Source of the DNA: Bifidobacterium breve | Lineage (GTDB): Bacteria > Actinomycetota > Actinomycetes > Nanopelagicales > Nanopelagicaceae | Direction of reading: 5' to 3' | NCBI GenBank assembly: GCA_945869505.1 | Contig: CAMBOZ010000004.1 | Location: 1 to 37,794, forward strand | DNA: 37,794 bases | Shown here: positions 26,935-34,311 of the stretch, in pieces | Position numbering within the stretch: the stretch's first letter is position 1 | Layout of the letters: every line of letters begins with the position of its first letter | Position numbers and translations under genes: made by a program | Notes under the pieces: generated by a model | Told to the model about the DNA's origin: nothing | What the model saw: only the letters and a program-made list of their open reading frames with translations | Database searches by the model: none

Positions 26935-28823
26935 TTATTTCGTTCCGTATCCTTTGCCGCTAATGAAGTTAAGTAGGCATTATATTGAGCAAGTTCATCG
27001 GGTTCACCCATGGCAGCTAGGCGCGCTTCGTTGCGATCTATGCGTTTGGTTTCCCGCTTATCCTCACGCATCCACTGAATAAAGGTGGCGACCAGCGCTA
27101 GCAAAATTGGAATTTCTCCCATTGCCCAAGCGATTGAGCCGCCCGCGCGCTGATCCGCAAGCAGATCTAAATTCCACGGTGTTTGTAACGATGCAAAATA
27201 TCCTTGATCAATCACGGTAGAAGTTGAGAGCAAAGCTACTGCGAAGAAGGCGTGAATACTCATCGCCGCAAAGAGGATAACTATTCGAACAATATGTGGA
27301 ACTTTTCTCGGGTTGGGATCGATCCCAATAATCACGTGGAAGAAGATAATTCCGGCTAAAAGAAAATGCACATTCATAACCAAATGGCCAAGGTGTGATT
27401 GCATCATATTTCCAAATAACGGCGTCATATAAAGTGCAAAGAGTGAGCCATCAAATAGCGCCAAGATAACAACTGGATTTGTAAAGATACCAGCTGGCTT
27501 GGAATGCAATAACGAGATCAGCGTTCCACGCACGCCTCGTTCTTCTTGGGTTCTTCCCTGCGGCAAAGTACGTAGCGCCAAAGTAATTGGTGCGCCAAGA
27601 ACAATTCCGATTGGCGCGATCATGCCTAAAGCCATGTGCGCAACCATGTGATACTCAAATGAGAATTTAGCGTAAACGCCTAAGCCACCACTTGTTGCGT
27701 AATCTATAAAACTAATTCCGAGTGCAAATGCGACTGTGCGTCCGACCGGCCATTTATCACCACGGCGCGACAAGATAACAACACCTTTTATATATAACGC
27801 GACTGCGGTAATCAAGACGCCGATCATTAAGGCATCTGGGTCGTACAGTGAAATCAAGCGCCAAAGATTTGGTGGAGGTGGGGTAGCAATTCCTGCAATT
27901 GCTAAACCAGGATCCAAAATTTCGCTTTCAGCGCGCAATGGTGGTGCCATATTTGAAAGTCGAGAACCAACCAGCACGGCAACGAGCATGATGCTCACTT
28001 CAACAATTAATAGACGACTGAGATTTTTGATAGTGATCTGCAATTTGCCAGATAAGTGTTTGCGGTTTAGATATCCAAAATAAATTAAAACCGCAGTGAT
28101 AACCACTTTGAGAATTACCAACCGGGCATAGTTTGAACTCCAAGCGCTCTGAAAATTCAGCCGAGCCCAAGCATTTGCGCTACCGCTAGCCACAACTGCA
28201 ATAACTGACCAGAGCGCCAGCGCGCTAAAACGCGGCAAAGCGACGGCGCGATCAGCAGCGGAGAGAACTGTTATTGCAATTAACCCACCGACCCAGAAAG
28301 TTAGTGAAACAACGTGCACAATTAATGAACCAATAGCTAAAGCGTGCGAACCGCTGGAGGCGGAGTGGCTCGCGAATATCGGTGCGATTACTGCAACTAA
28401 AGATAAAAGAAGAAGTGCATTGGTGGCCGCAACTGTACGAACGCGAGTAACTAGTAGACAGACAATCAGCGCCAGGCAAAGCTGGGTAAACATGTATTTA
28501 CCAAGGTCAATCTGAGAAACGAAGGAGCGCAGCGAGTTTCCATCGAGGGCACCTGTTAGGGATGTTCCCAGAATGTTTGCCAAGGTTGTTAAAATATTTA
28601 GACCCTGTCCCAGAACCCAGACAAGTGAAGTTATCGCCACAAAATTTCGCAGCGCCTGGGCAGACTTAGATAATTTCCCAGCATCATCGATCAGAAAAAA
28701 TGCCATAGCCAATAAGAGGCCAACCGTTGCAAAACTGGCGGTAAGTGAAATGAACTTACCAACTGTGGCCAACGAGGTAATCAGTGGGCCAGCAGAATTT
28801 AGATCTGCTGCCAGAAAGGTCAT
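26931..28823 (-). CDS. CopD-CtaG fusion: copper-transport/cytochrome oxidase assembly membrane protein
   Basis: The 630-residue polytopic protein fuses two membrane modules. Residues 1 to about 300 are CopD-like, with LIVHVVSLTFWVGGLIAI (conserved His and Trp). Residues about 325-600 are of the caa3 CtaG type: EYHMVAHMALGMIAPIGIVL, the proline-glycine stretch GAPITLALRTLP, and MNVHFLLAGIIFFHVIIGID with conserved histidines. Actinobacteria carry such fusions (Rv0102 in M. tuberculosis). CtaG proteins help copper insertion into the oxidase; CopD is thought to import copper. It follows the copC-like gene with an ATGA overlap. A charged cytoplasmic tail of about 45 residues ends it. Confidence 0.92.
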   Translation of the reverse strand: MTFLAADLNSAGPLITSLATVGKFISLTASFATVGLLLAMAFFLIDDAGKLSKSAQALRNFVAITSLVWVLGQGLNILTTLANILGTSLTGALDGNSLRSFVSQIDLGKYMFTQLCLALIVCLLVTRVRTVAATNALLLLSLVAVIAPIFASHSASSGSHALAIGSLIVHVVSLTFWVGGLIAITVLSAADRAVALPRFSALALWSVIAVVASGSANAWARLNFQSAWSSNYARLVILKVVITAVLIYFGYLNRKHLSGKLQITIKNLSRLLIVEVSIMLVAVLVGSRLSNMAPPLRAESEILDPGLAIAGIATPPPPNLWRLISLYDPDALMIGVLITAVALYIKGVVILSRRGDKWPVGRTVAFALGISFIDYATSGGLGVYAKFSFEYHMVAHMALGMIAPIGIVLGAPITLALRTLPQGRTQEERGVRGTLISLLHSKPAGIFTNPVVILALFDGSLFALYMTPLFGNMMQSHLGHLVMNVHFLLAGIIFFHVIIGIDPNPRKVPHIVRIVILFAAMSIHAFFAVALLSTSTVIDQGYFASLQTPWNLDLLADQRAGGSIAWAMGEIPILLALVATFIQWMREDKRETKRIDRNEARLAAMGEPDELAQYNAYLTSLAAKDTERNK

Positions 28824-29335
28824 CGCTCTTTAAATATCTTTCGAGCATAAAGTGCCAGCGTGACAAGTACAACAAAGGAAGCAACGAGTAATCCGATCAC
28901 AAACAGGTTTGTTCCGAAATCACTTCCTTCTACCTTCGCTGGTGTTGAAGGTACAACTTCTTCTGGTGTAGAGATTGACGGCGTGGAGAAAATAAAATTG
29001 AAGGATCCAACGAGCGGAACATCCATTTCAGAGATGATGTTGTAACTAACTTTATAAGTTCCTGAATCGGTGATTGGCTTCATTCCAACAATGATGTCGT
29101 TGCCAGCAACGGTTAGAGTTCCATCATCTACGCGTCGTCCGGCTGGGTCAGTGACTGTGATTTCATTTCCCATATCCATCGGCGTTATCTCAACCGAAAT
29201 AGTGACCGCACTTGGTGCAACTTTTAAGGTAGCTCCCGCGATTGGAGATGTTGCAACAAGTGAATTGGCCAAGGCTGGACCTGCCATAAATACAGATATA
29301 CCAATTGCGCCGATAAGTGCCGCAATACGCTTCAC
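28820..29335 (-). CDS. CopC-domain secreted protein without canonical copper ligands
   Basis: The 171-residue protein has a signal peptide ending GPALA at about residue 23, one CopC beta-sandwich domain (about 24-118: SLVATSPIAGATLKVAPSAV, then VPLVGSFNFIFS), a Ser/Pro-rich linker and a C-terminal membrane helix at about 142-163 with a basic tail. In CopC proteins the mature N-terminal His and a Asp-Gly-His motif before PVSG bind Cu(II). Here the mature N-terminus is Asn-Ser, and the later motif reads EMDVPLVG, so both are gone. It starts with GTG at 29335 and is followed by copD-ctaG. Its role may be structural or in oxidase assembly. Confidence 0.88.
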   Translation of the reverse strand: MKRIAALIGAIGISVFMAGPALANSLVATSPIAGATLKVAPSAVTISVEITPMDMGNEITVTDPAGRRVDDGTLTVAGNDIIVGMKPITDSGTYKVSYNIISEMDVPLVGSFNFIFSTPSISTPEEVVPSTPAKVEGSDFGTNLFVIGLLVASFVVLVTLALYARKIFKER

Positions 29336-29380
29336 TTTAAACCTGCCTTCGCTGCGAGAGTGGTCTCAATTCGCCTCTAT

Positions 29381-29399
29381 AGTCTCACTTCCTTAGACT
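29381..29399. repeat. Short inverted repeat in the copC/fmdB divergent gap
   Basis: AGTCT (29381-29385) and AGACT (29395-29399) form a 5-bp inverted repeat separated by 9 nt. It is in the 111-nt gap between the divergent copC-like and fmdB genes, next to a TATAGT-like -10 hexamer. It could be an operator half-site pair but is short enough to be chance. The gap contains no other feature that I can support. Confidence 0.2.
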
Positions 29400-29446
29400 T
29401 ATCCACTAGCCCCCAGGGATGTGATTTAGGAAAGGAGTGAGCACAA

Positions 29447-29662
29447 GTGCCAACGTATCAATACCAATGTTCTGCCTGTGAGCACGCCTTCGAAGCCTTT
29501 CAAAGCTTTTCTGAAGACCCGCTGACTGTTTGCCCTGAATGTAAGGGCGAAGTTCGCAAAGTTTATTCGGCAGTCGGAGTCGTATTTAAGGGATCTGGTT
29601 TTTACAAAACAGATTCAGCAGCAAAGCCCGCAAAACCAGCAACACCTGCAAAATCTGAGTAA
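29447..29662 (+). CDS. FmdB-family zinc ribbon protein (Ruc-like)
   Basis: The 71-residue protein begins PTYQYQCSACEHAFEAFQSF and has two CxxC pairs (Cys8/11 and Cys29/32) forming a zinc ribbon, followed by VGVVFKGSGFYKTD and a disordered Lys/Pro/Ala tail. The conserved block and position near fthC match Rv0991c of M. tuberculosis, called Ruc, a redox-regulated chaperone that works with Hsp70. The tail here is about 40 residues shorter than in Rv0991c. The GTG start follows AAGGAG by 9 nt, a strong ribosome-binding site. Chaperone activity is inferred from homology. Confidence 0.9.
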   Translation: MPTYQYQCSACEHAFEAFQSFSEDPLTVCPECKGEVRKVYSAVGVVFKGSGFYKTDSAAKPAKPATPAKSE

Positions 29663-29782
29663 TTACTCGTCGTGATGAGGCGGCTTATCGCCTTTGATTT
29701 CATCTTCTCTTCTTCGTGCATCACTTTGATCTTCGCGTGGATCAATTTCATCTTGTGTTGTATTCGGGAATAACTCACTCAT
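29663..29782 (-). CDS. Small acidic conserved-looking microprotein (39 residues)
   Basis: The minus strand has an ATG at 29782 opening a 39-codon frame ending TAA at 29663, directly abutting the fmdB stop. The product starts MSELFPNTTQDEIDPRED and ends KPPHHDE. It is highly charged, has no signal peptide or membrane helix, and is rich in Asp/Glu/Arg. The ATG is preceded by AGGG at about 10 nt. Without this gene the spacer between fmdB and the MMPL gene would be about 200 nt in a genome that otherwise has almost none. I recognise no domain; small actinobacterial proteins ending in a similar Pro-Pro-His-His tail exist as far as I recall. Function unknown. Confidence 0.6.
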   Translation of the reverse strand: MSELFPNTTQDEIDPREDQSDARRREDEIKGDKPPHHDE

Positions 29783-29869
29783 TTCACAGGTACCCTAACT
29801 TCACAATGTGTGAGCACTATCGCAGCAACAGAAATTGCATCTCTGGCCTTAATCCTACATAGTTTTCTT

Positions 29870-31978
29870 ATGTTTGAACGTCTCGGACGCTTAATAGTAA
29901 AGCGCAGTAAGAGTGTACTAATTGTCTTTGTGCTTGGAATTCTCGTTGCAGGCGGCATTGGCTCACTCGCTTTTGGAAAACTCGACTCCGGTGGCTACTC
30001 AGACCGGTCAAGTGATTCGGCAATTGCTGCGACATATCTAGCCGATAAATTCAAAGTTCAAGAGCCGGTTGCTATTTTGGTTATTGATGCCGGTGAAAAG
30101 AGCATTACTGATGCAGCAGTTACAGAGCAAGCGCTAGAAATTGAAAGAGAAGTCGCGCAAATTAGCGGAATATCTAAGACCCTTTCTTTCTGGTCTACCG
30201 GTGGAGCACCAAATCTAAAATCGACTGATGGCAAAGCTGCATTTCTATTCGCTTATGCAGATACCCAGGCCGGTGATTTTGATTCCATAAGCGTAATTGG
30301 AAAAGAAATTCAAAAAGCTTTTGATGGCAAACGTGGGGATCTAACAATTTACACCTCTGGTGCAGGCGTAGTTACATATGCAATTAATCATAAAATTGAA
30401 GGCGACTTGCTGCTTGCCGAATCTATCGCCATACCGCTGACTTTCTTACTGCTTATTTTCGTCTTTGGCGCACTCGTTGCCTCAGCGATGCCTTTGGTTG
30501 TTGGAATCAGTGCAATATTGGGTGCATTTTTCATTATCTACATAATCACTCTCTTCACCAACGTCAGCATATTTGCACTAAACCTAATTACCGGCCTTGG
30601 TCTAGGACTTGGAATTGACTACGCCTTGTTAATGGTCAACCGTTTTCGAGAAGAGCTGCACTCTGGAAAGAGCGTGGAAGTTTCAGTGCGAACAACTATT
30701 AATACGGCTGGTAAGACAGTCTTCTATTCCGGTCTAACGGTTCTGGTCACTCTTAGCGCACTACTTTTCTTTCCTTTAGATTTCCTTAAATCATTTGGTT
30801 ATGCCGGGGTAAGCGTTGTTACCTTGGCTGTACTTGGAGCGCTTATTCCGCTTCCAGCAATCATGGCGCTGCTCGGAACCAAGATTGATAAGGGCGCTGT
30901 ACGAAAAGGTGGGATCACACCTAAGGAAGATGGCCGTTGGGCACACACTGCGCGAAATGTGATGCGTCGTCCCGTGCCTGTCGTTATTGGTTCGCTCTTA
31001 ATACTCGGTGTTATGGCAACACCTATAGCCAATATTGCATTTGCCCAAGTAGATTCAAGAGTATTGCCAGCAAGTGATCCAGCGGCGATCGGATCAGCAA
31101 AAATTGCCGAACGCTTTAGTAGTTTTGAAGGTAGTCCAATTGAAGTTGTGGTCCCCAACGGAGTAGGTAGAGAAAGCGAAGTAAAGAGTTTCCTTGCATC
31201 CGTCGCACAACTTGATGGAATCGCGCGTATCGGGGAAATCGAAACTTATGGGAATGACTTAAGAATTCAAGTGATTCCAGGGCAATCTTCGCGCACTACA
31301 GATGCTGAACGACTCATTAAAGAGATTCGCGCTTTGGAGATGCCAGCCGAAACTCTAATAGGTGGCGTTGCTGCTGACTTTACTGATTCGCAAAATGGAA
31401 TTGCACGGACTCTTCCAATCGCACTTGGATGGATCGCCTTTTGGGTAATGATTTTAATCTTTATCTTTACAGGCTCAATTATTTTGCCAATTAAAGCAGT
31501 GCTACTAAATGGACTTTCTTTAATGGCTACCCTCGGTGCAGTAACTTGGATTTTTATTGAAGGCAATCTCAAATGGTTAGTTGGTGACTTCACAGTTACC
31601 GGGACTTTAGATTCTGGAACGGTAATTTTAGTTGCAGTTGTTGTCTTTGGACTTTCCATGGACTATGAGCTCTTCTTACTTTCACGTATTCGCGAAGAAC
31701 ACATGGCGGGTAAGAGCAATATCGAATCTGTCGCAGTTGGGCTACAACGATCTGCGCGCATCATTACTGCAGCTGCTCTGCTTCTCGCCGTGGTCTTCGC
31801 TTCCTTTATAACTAGTGGCGTAACTTCTATCAAGATGTTGGGGTTTGGCGTCTCGCTCGCAGTTTTGCTCGATGCCACCTTAATCCGCGCTCTGCTTGTT
31901 CCTGCTTTGATGAGGCTCTTTGGCGAGAGCAACTGGTGGGCTCCAAAATCACTGCGCCGATTCACTATGACTCACTAA
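29870..31978 (+). CDS. MMPL/RND-family membrane transporter
   Basis: The 702-residue protein has the duplicated RND-type layout of MmpL/YdfJ transporters: helix 1, a first external domain, five helices, then the same again. Each half has the proton-relay signature, GLGLGIDYALLMVNRFREEL in the first and FGLSMDYELFLLSRIREEH in the second, with Asp-Tyr pairs. It may export lipids or other hydrophobic compounds; the substrate is unknown. The frame opens at 29810, but the ATG at 29870 (MFERLGRLIVKRSKSVL) matches the family start and has a TACATA box 8 nt upstream without a Shine-Dalgarno, suggesting leaderless expression. A second TANNNT box at 29791 could drive a longer message. Confidence 0.92.
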   Translation: MFERLGRLIVKRSKSVLIVFVLGILVAGGIGSLAFGKLDSGGYSDRSSDSAIAATYLADKFKVQEPVAILVIDAGEKSITDAAVTEQALEIEREVAQISGISKTLSFWSTGGAPNLKSTDGKAAFLFAYADTQAGDFDSISVIGKEIQKAFDGKRGDLTIYTSGAGVVTYAINHKIEGDLLLAESIAIPLTFLLLIFVFGALVASAMPLVVGISAILGAFFIIYIITLFTNVSIFALNLITGLGLGLGIDYALLMVNRFREELHSGKSVEVSVRTTINTAGKTVFYSGLTVLVTLSALLFFPLDFLKSFGYAGVSVVTLAVLGALIPLPAIMALLGTKIDKGAVRKGGITPKEDGRWAHTARNVMRRPVPVVIGSLLILGVMATPIANIAFAQVDSRVLPASDPAAIGSAKIAERFSSFEGSPIEVVVPNGVGRESEVKSFLASVAQLDGIARIGEIETYGNDLRIQVIPGQSSRTTDAERLIKEIRALEMPAETLIGGVAADFTDSQNGIARTLPIALGWIAFWVMILIFIFTGSIILPIKAVLLNGLSLMATLGAVTWIFIEGNLKWLVGDFTVTGTLDSGTVILVAVVVFGLSMDYELFLLSRIREEHMAGKSNIESVAVGLQRSARIITAAALLLAVVFASFITSGVTSIKMLGFGVSLAVLLDATLIRALLVPALMRLFGESNWWAPKSLRRFTMTH

Positions 31979-32002
31979 TTTTTATCTAGCCTCGCTAGCC
32001 CG

Positions 32003-32008
32003 TACCCT
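32003..32008 (+). promoter_or_regulatory. Candidate leaderless -10 box for purU
   Basis: TACCCT, identical to the box before the protease at the left edge, ends 6 nt before the purU ATG at 32015. The intervening bases AAGACC do not form a Shine-Dalgarno. A weak TTTTAT lies 17 nt upstream as a possible -35. Confidence 0.4.
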
Positions 32009-32014
32009 AAGACC

Positions 32015-32854
32015 ATGGATCTCATCGCGACTCTGCAATGCACAGATCAACCTGGCATTGTCCACGCGATGACGAGCGCAGTTCTTAACTGCGGCGGAAA
32101 TATTATTGAGAATCAGCAATACACCGATCACACCACAAATACTTTTGTAATGCGCACTCGCTTTGAAACCTCTCAAGGAATGGCGGCAGCCCAAACCAGT
32201 CTCAACGGCGAATTAGGAAAGTTCTCTCCCGCTCTGCACATCCGTGAAACTGCAAACAAGCCACGCGCACTGATCTTGGTAACCAAAGAGAGCCACTGTC
32301 TGCGTGACCTAATCTATTTGCTTGAACTTGGCGAGCTTCCTATCGAAATTCCGTTGGTAGTTTCCAATCGTGAAGATCTGAAGCAACTCGTTGAATCACA
32401 CGGAATTCCATTTATGTATCTGCCAATCGATTCAGCAAATAAAATTGCGCAAGAAAAGGTTTTGATCGCTAAGGTAAAAGAACTCGGAATTGATTTCGTT
32501 GTCTTGGCACGTTATATGCAGATACTCTCTGCTGAGTTTTGTAACGCAATGCCTGGAAAGATCATCAACATCCATCACTCTTTCTTACCTGGATTTAAAG
32601 GCGCAAAGCCTTATCACCAAGCGCACGAGCGCGGCGTAAAGATCATTGGCGCAACTGCGCACTTTGTGACAGCTGATCTAGATGAGGGTCCAATCATTGA
32701 ACAAGATGTTGCCCACGTAACTCATTCATCTACTCCTGATGAATTAATTGCTCTTGGTCGCGATATTGAAAGACGAGTTCTTGCCAAAGCAGTAAAACTC
32801 TATGCCGAAGATCGCATCTTCATTGTTGGTCAGCGCACAATTATCTTTAGTTAA
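32015..32854 (+). CDS. purU: Formyltetrahydrofolate deformylase
   Basis: The 279-residue enzyme hydrolyses 10-formyl-THF to formate and THF, balancing one-carbon pools. Residues 1-80 form an ACT-type regulatory domain (LQCTDQPGIVHAMTSAVLNC). The C-terminal formyltransferase-fold domain contains VLARYMQILSAEFC, the catalytic INIHHSFLPGFKGAKPYHQA with Asn/His, and GATAHFVTADLDEGPIIEQD with the catalytic Asp. Length is normal. Together with fthC in this window it points to active folate one-carbon salvage. Confidence 0.96.
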   Translation: MDLIATLQCTDQPGIVHAMTSAVLNCGGNIIENQQYTDHTTNTFVMRTRFETSQGMAAAQTSLNGELGKFSPALHIRETANKPRALILVTKESHCLRDLIYLLELGELPIEIPLVVSNREDLKQLVESHGIPFMYLPIDSANKIAQEKVLIAKVKELGIDFVVLARYMQILSAEFCNAMPGKIINIHHSFLPGFKGAKPYHQAHERGVKIIGATAHFVTADLDEGPIIEQDVAHVTHSSTPDELIALGRDIERRVLAKAVKLYAEDRIFIVGQRTIIFS

Positions 32855-32877
32855 TTTTTATTTAATTGGAGTAATCG

Positions 32878-32950
32878 TGTCCCCGGCGGGAGTTGAACCT
32901 GCGACCTACCGCTTAGGAGGCGGTTGCTCTATCCACTGAGCTACGGGGAC
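32878..32950 (-). tRNA. tRNA-Arg (anticodon CCU)
   Basis: The minus strand folds as a 73-nt tRNA: acceptor GTCCCCG/CGGGGAC with discriminator A, D arm with AGCTCAGTGGATAGAGCA, anticodon stem ACCGC/GCGGT around CTCCTAA (anticodon CCT, reading AGG), and T arm GCAGG-TTCAACT-CCCGC with a weaker pairing. CCA is not encoded (the genome continues CG after the discriminator). It lies between purU and the oxidoreductase operon. Confidence 0.93.
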
Positions 32951-32971
32951 TTACGGGAAAATCAATTTAAC

Positions 32972-33000
32972 TTGGCAAAGGTTATCTCTATCGCTAACCT
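32972..33000 (+). promoter_or_regulatory. Candidate promoter of the three-gene oxidoreductase operon
   Basis: TTGGCA (32972-32977) and TAACCT (32995-33000) are spaced by exactly 17 nt, a good SigA-like match. Transcription would begin near 33007, leaving a leader of about 45 nt that includes AAAGG before the ATG at 33054. An overlapping five-codon frame (ATG at 33040) precedes the gene start. Confidence 0.5.
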
Positions 33001-33053
33001 AGGTATAACACGCTCAACATCGGTCGTGTGGATTAGAAAATGAAAGGCCACCC

Positions 33054-34295
33054 ATGAAAGCGCTCGTTATCGGCGCAGGCGGAGTTGGCAGGGCAATTGC
33101 AAATATCGCATCTCGCCGTCCATTTATTACCTCGATGGTTATCGCAGATCGCAACCTGTCACGCGCAGAAGATGCTGTAGCAAGAGTTAAAGACCCTCGT
33201 TTTTCGGCAGCAGAAGTAAATGCTGCTGAGCTGGAAGATATTCGCTCCTTAATTCGTAAGGCCAACCCAGATATCGTTATTAACGCGGTGGATCCGCGCT
33301 TTGTTATGCCGATCTTCTTGGCATGTGAAATTGAAAATAAGAATTACATGGATATGGCGATGTCGTTATCTCGCCCTCATCCGCATTATCCAAATTCTGA
33401 AACCGGTGTGAAGCTGGGTGATGAACAATTTGCGCGCGACTGGAACTGGTGTGAGCGTGGAATTTATGCACTCGTAGGTATGGGTATTGAACCTGGGATG
33501 AGCGATGTCTTTGCAAAGTATGCATCAGAACATCTCTTCTCACGTATCGATGAAATTACCGTTCTGGATGGATCCAATCTTGTCGTTGAAGGTGCTGATT
33601 TTGCGCCATCATTTTCTATTTGGACAACAATTGAAGAGTGTTTGAATCCACCTTTGGTTTGGGAAGATGGTCGCGGCTGGTTTACGACTGAACCATTTAG
33701 TGAGCTTGAAGTCTTTGACTTTCCCGAAGGAATTGGGCCGGTTGAGTGTGTAAACGTTGAGCACGAAGAAGTTGTTCTAATCCCGCAGAAAGTCGATGCC
33801 AAGAAAGTGAATTTCAAGTACGGTCTTGGTGCACAATTCATCACGACTTTAAAGACGATACATATGCTCGGATTAGATCGTAAAGAAACGGTTGAGGTTC
33901 AAGGCCACTCTGTTTCACCACGAGATTTATTAGCGGCATCACTTCCTGATCCGGCAACGCTTGGTTCGCGCATGAAGGGAAAGACTTGCGCAGGAACGCT
34001 GGTAAAGGGTTTGGACAAGAACGGTAAGCCTTACGCGTGTTATTTATACAACGTTGTTGATAATCAATGGTCTATGGCGAATTATGGTGACCAAGCAGTT
34101 GTATGGCAGACCGCGATCAATCCAGTGATTGCGATGGAACTCTTACATAACGGCACTTGGAAACCCGAGGGCGTAAACGGACCGGAGTGGTTTGCAGCTA
34201 AGCCTTTCCTTGATCTTCTGGAGCAATACGGAACTAGCTGGCATATACGTGAAGAATCAAGCACAGGTATCTCTGTTGAGGAGTTAGCCATTTAA
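33054..34295 (+). CDS. Saccharopine dehydrogenase-like (Lys9-type) oxidoreductase
   Basis: The 413-residue protein begins MKALVIGAGGVGRAIANIAS, a Rossmann GxGGxG nucleotide-binding site, followed by VINAVDPRFVMPIFLACEIE and YMDMAMS, as in the saccharopine dehydrogenase/carboxynorspermidine synthase family. The GMGIEPGMSDVFAKYA segment near residue 145 is also conserved. The C-terminal catalytic domain contains KGKTCAGTLVKGLDKNGKPY. The true reaction is uncertain: reductive condensation of an aldehyde with an amino acid is typical, but no lysine or polyamine genes lie nearby. The gene is followed after 16 nt by the GMC oxidoreductase. AAAGG precedes the ATG. Confidence 0.85.
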   Translation: MKALVIGAGGVGRAIANIASRRPFITSMVIADRNLSRAEDAVARVKDPRFSAAEVNAAELEDIRSLIRKANPDIVINAVDPRFVMPIFLACEIENKNYMDMAMSLSRPHPHYPNSETGVKLGDEQFARDWNWCERGIYALVGMGIEPGMSDVFAKYASEHLFSRIDEITVLDGSNLVVEGADFAPSFSIWTTIEECLNPPLVWEDGRGWFTTEPFSELEVFDFPEGIGPVECVNVEHEEVVLIPQKVDAKKVNFKYGLGAQFITTLKTIHMLGLDRKETVEVQGHSVSPRDLLAASLPDPATLGSRMKGKTCAGTLVKGLDKNGKPYACYLYNVVDNQWSMANYGDQAVVWQTAINPVIAMELLHNGTWKPEGVNGPEWFAAKPFLDLLEQYGTSWHIREESSTGISVEELAI

Positions 34296-34311
34296 TAAGT
34301 GGTGATCCCAA

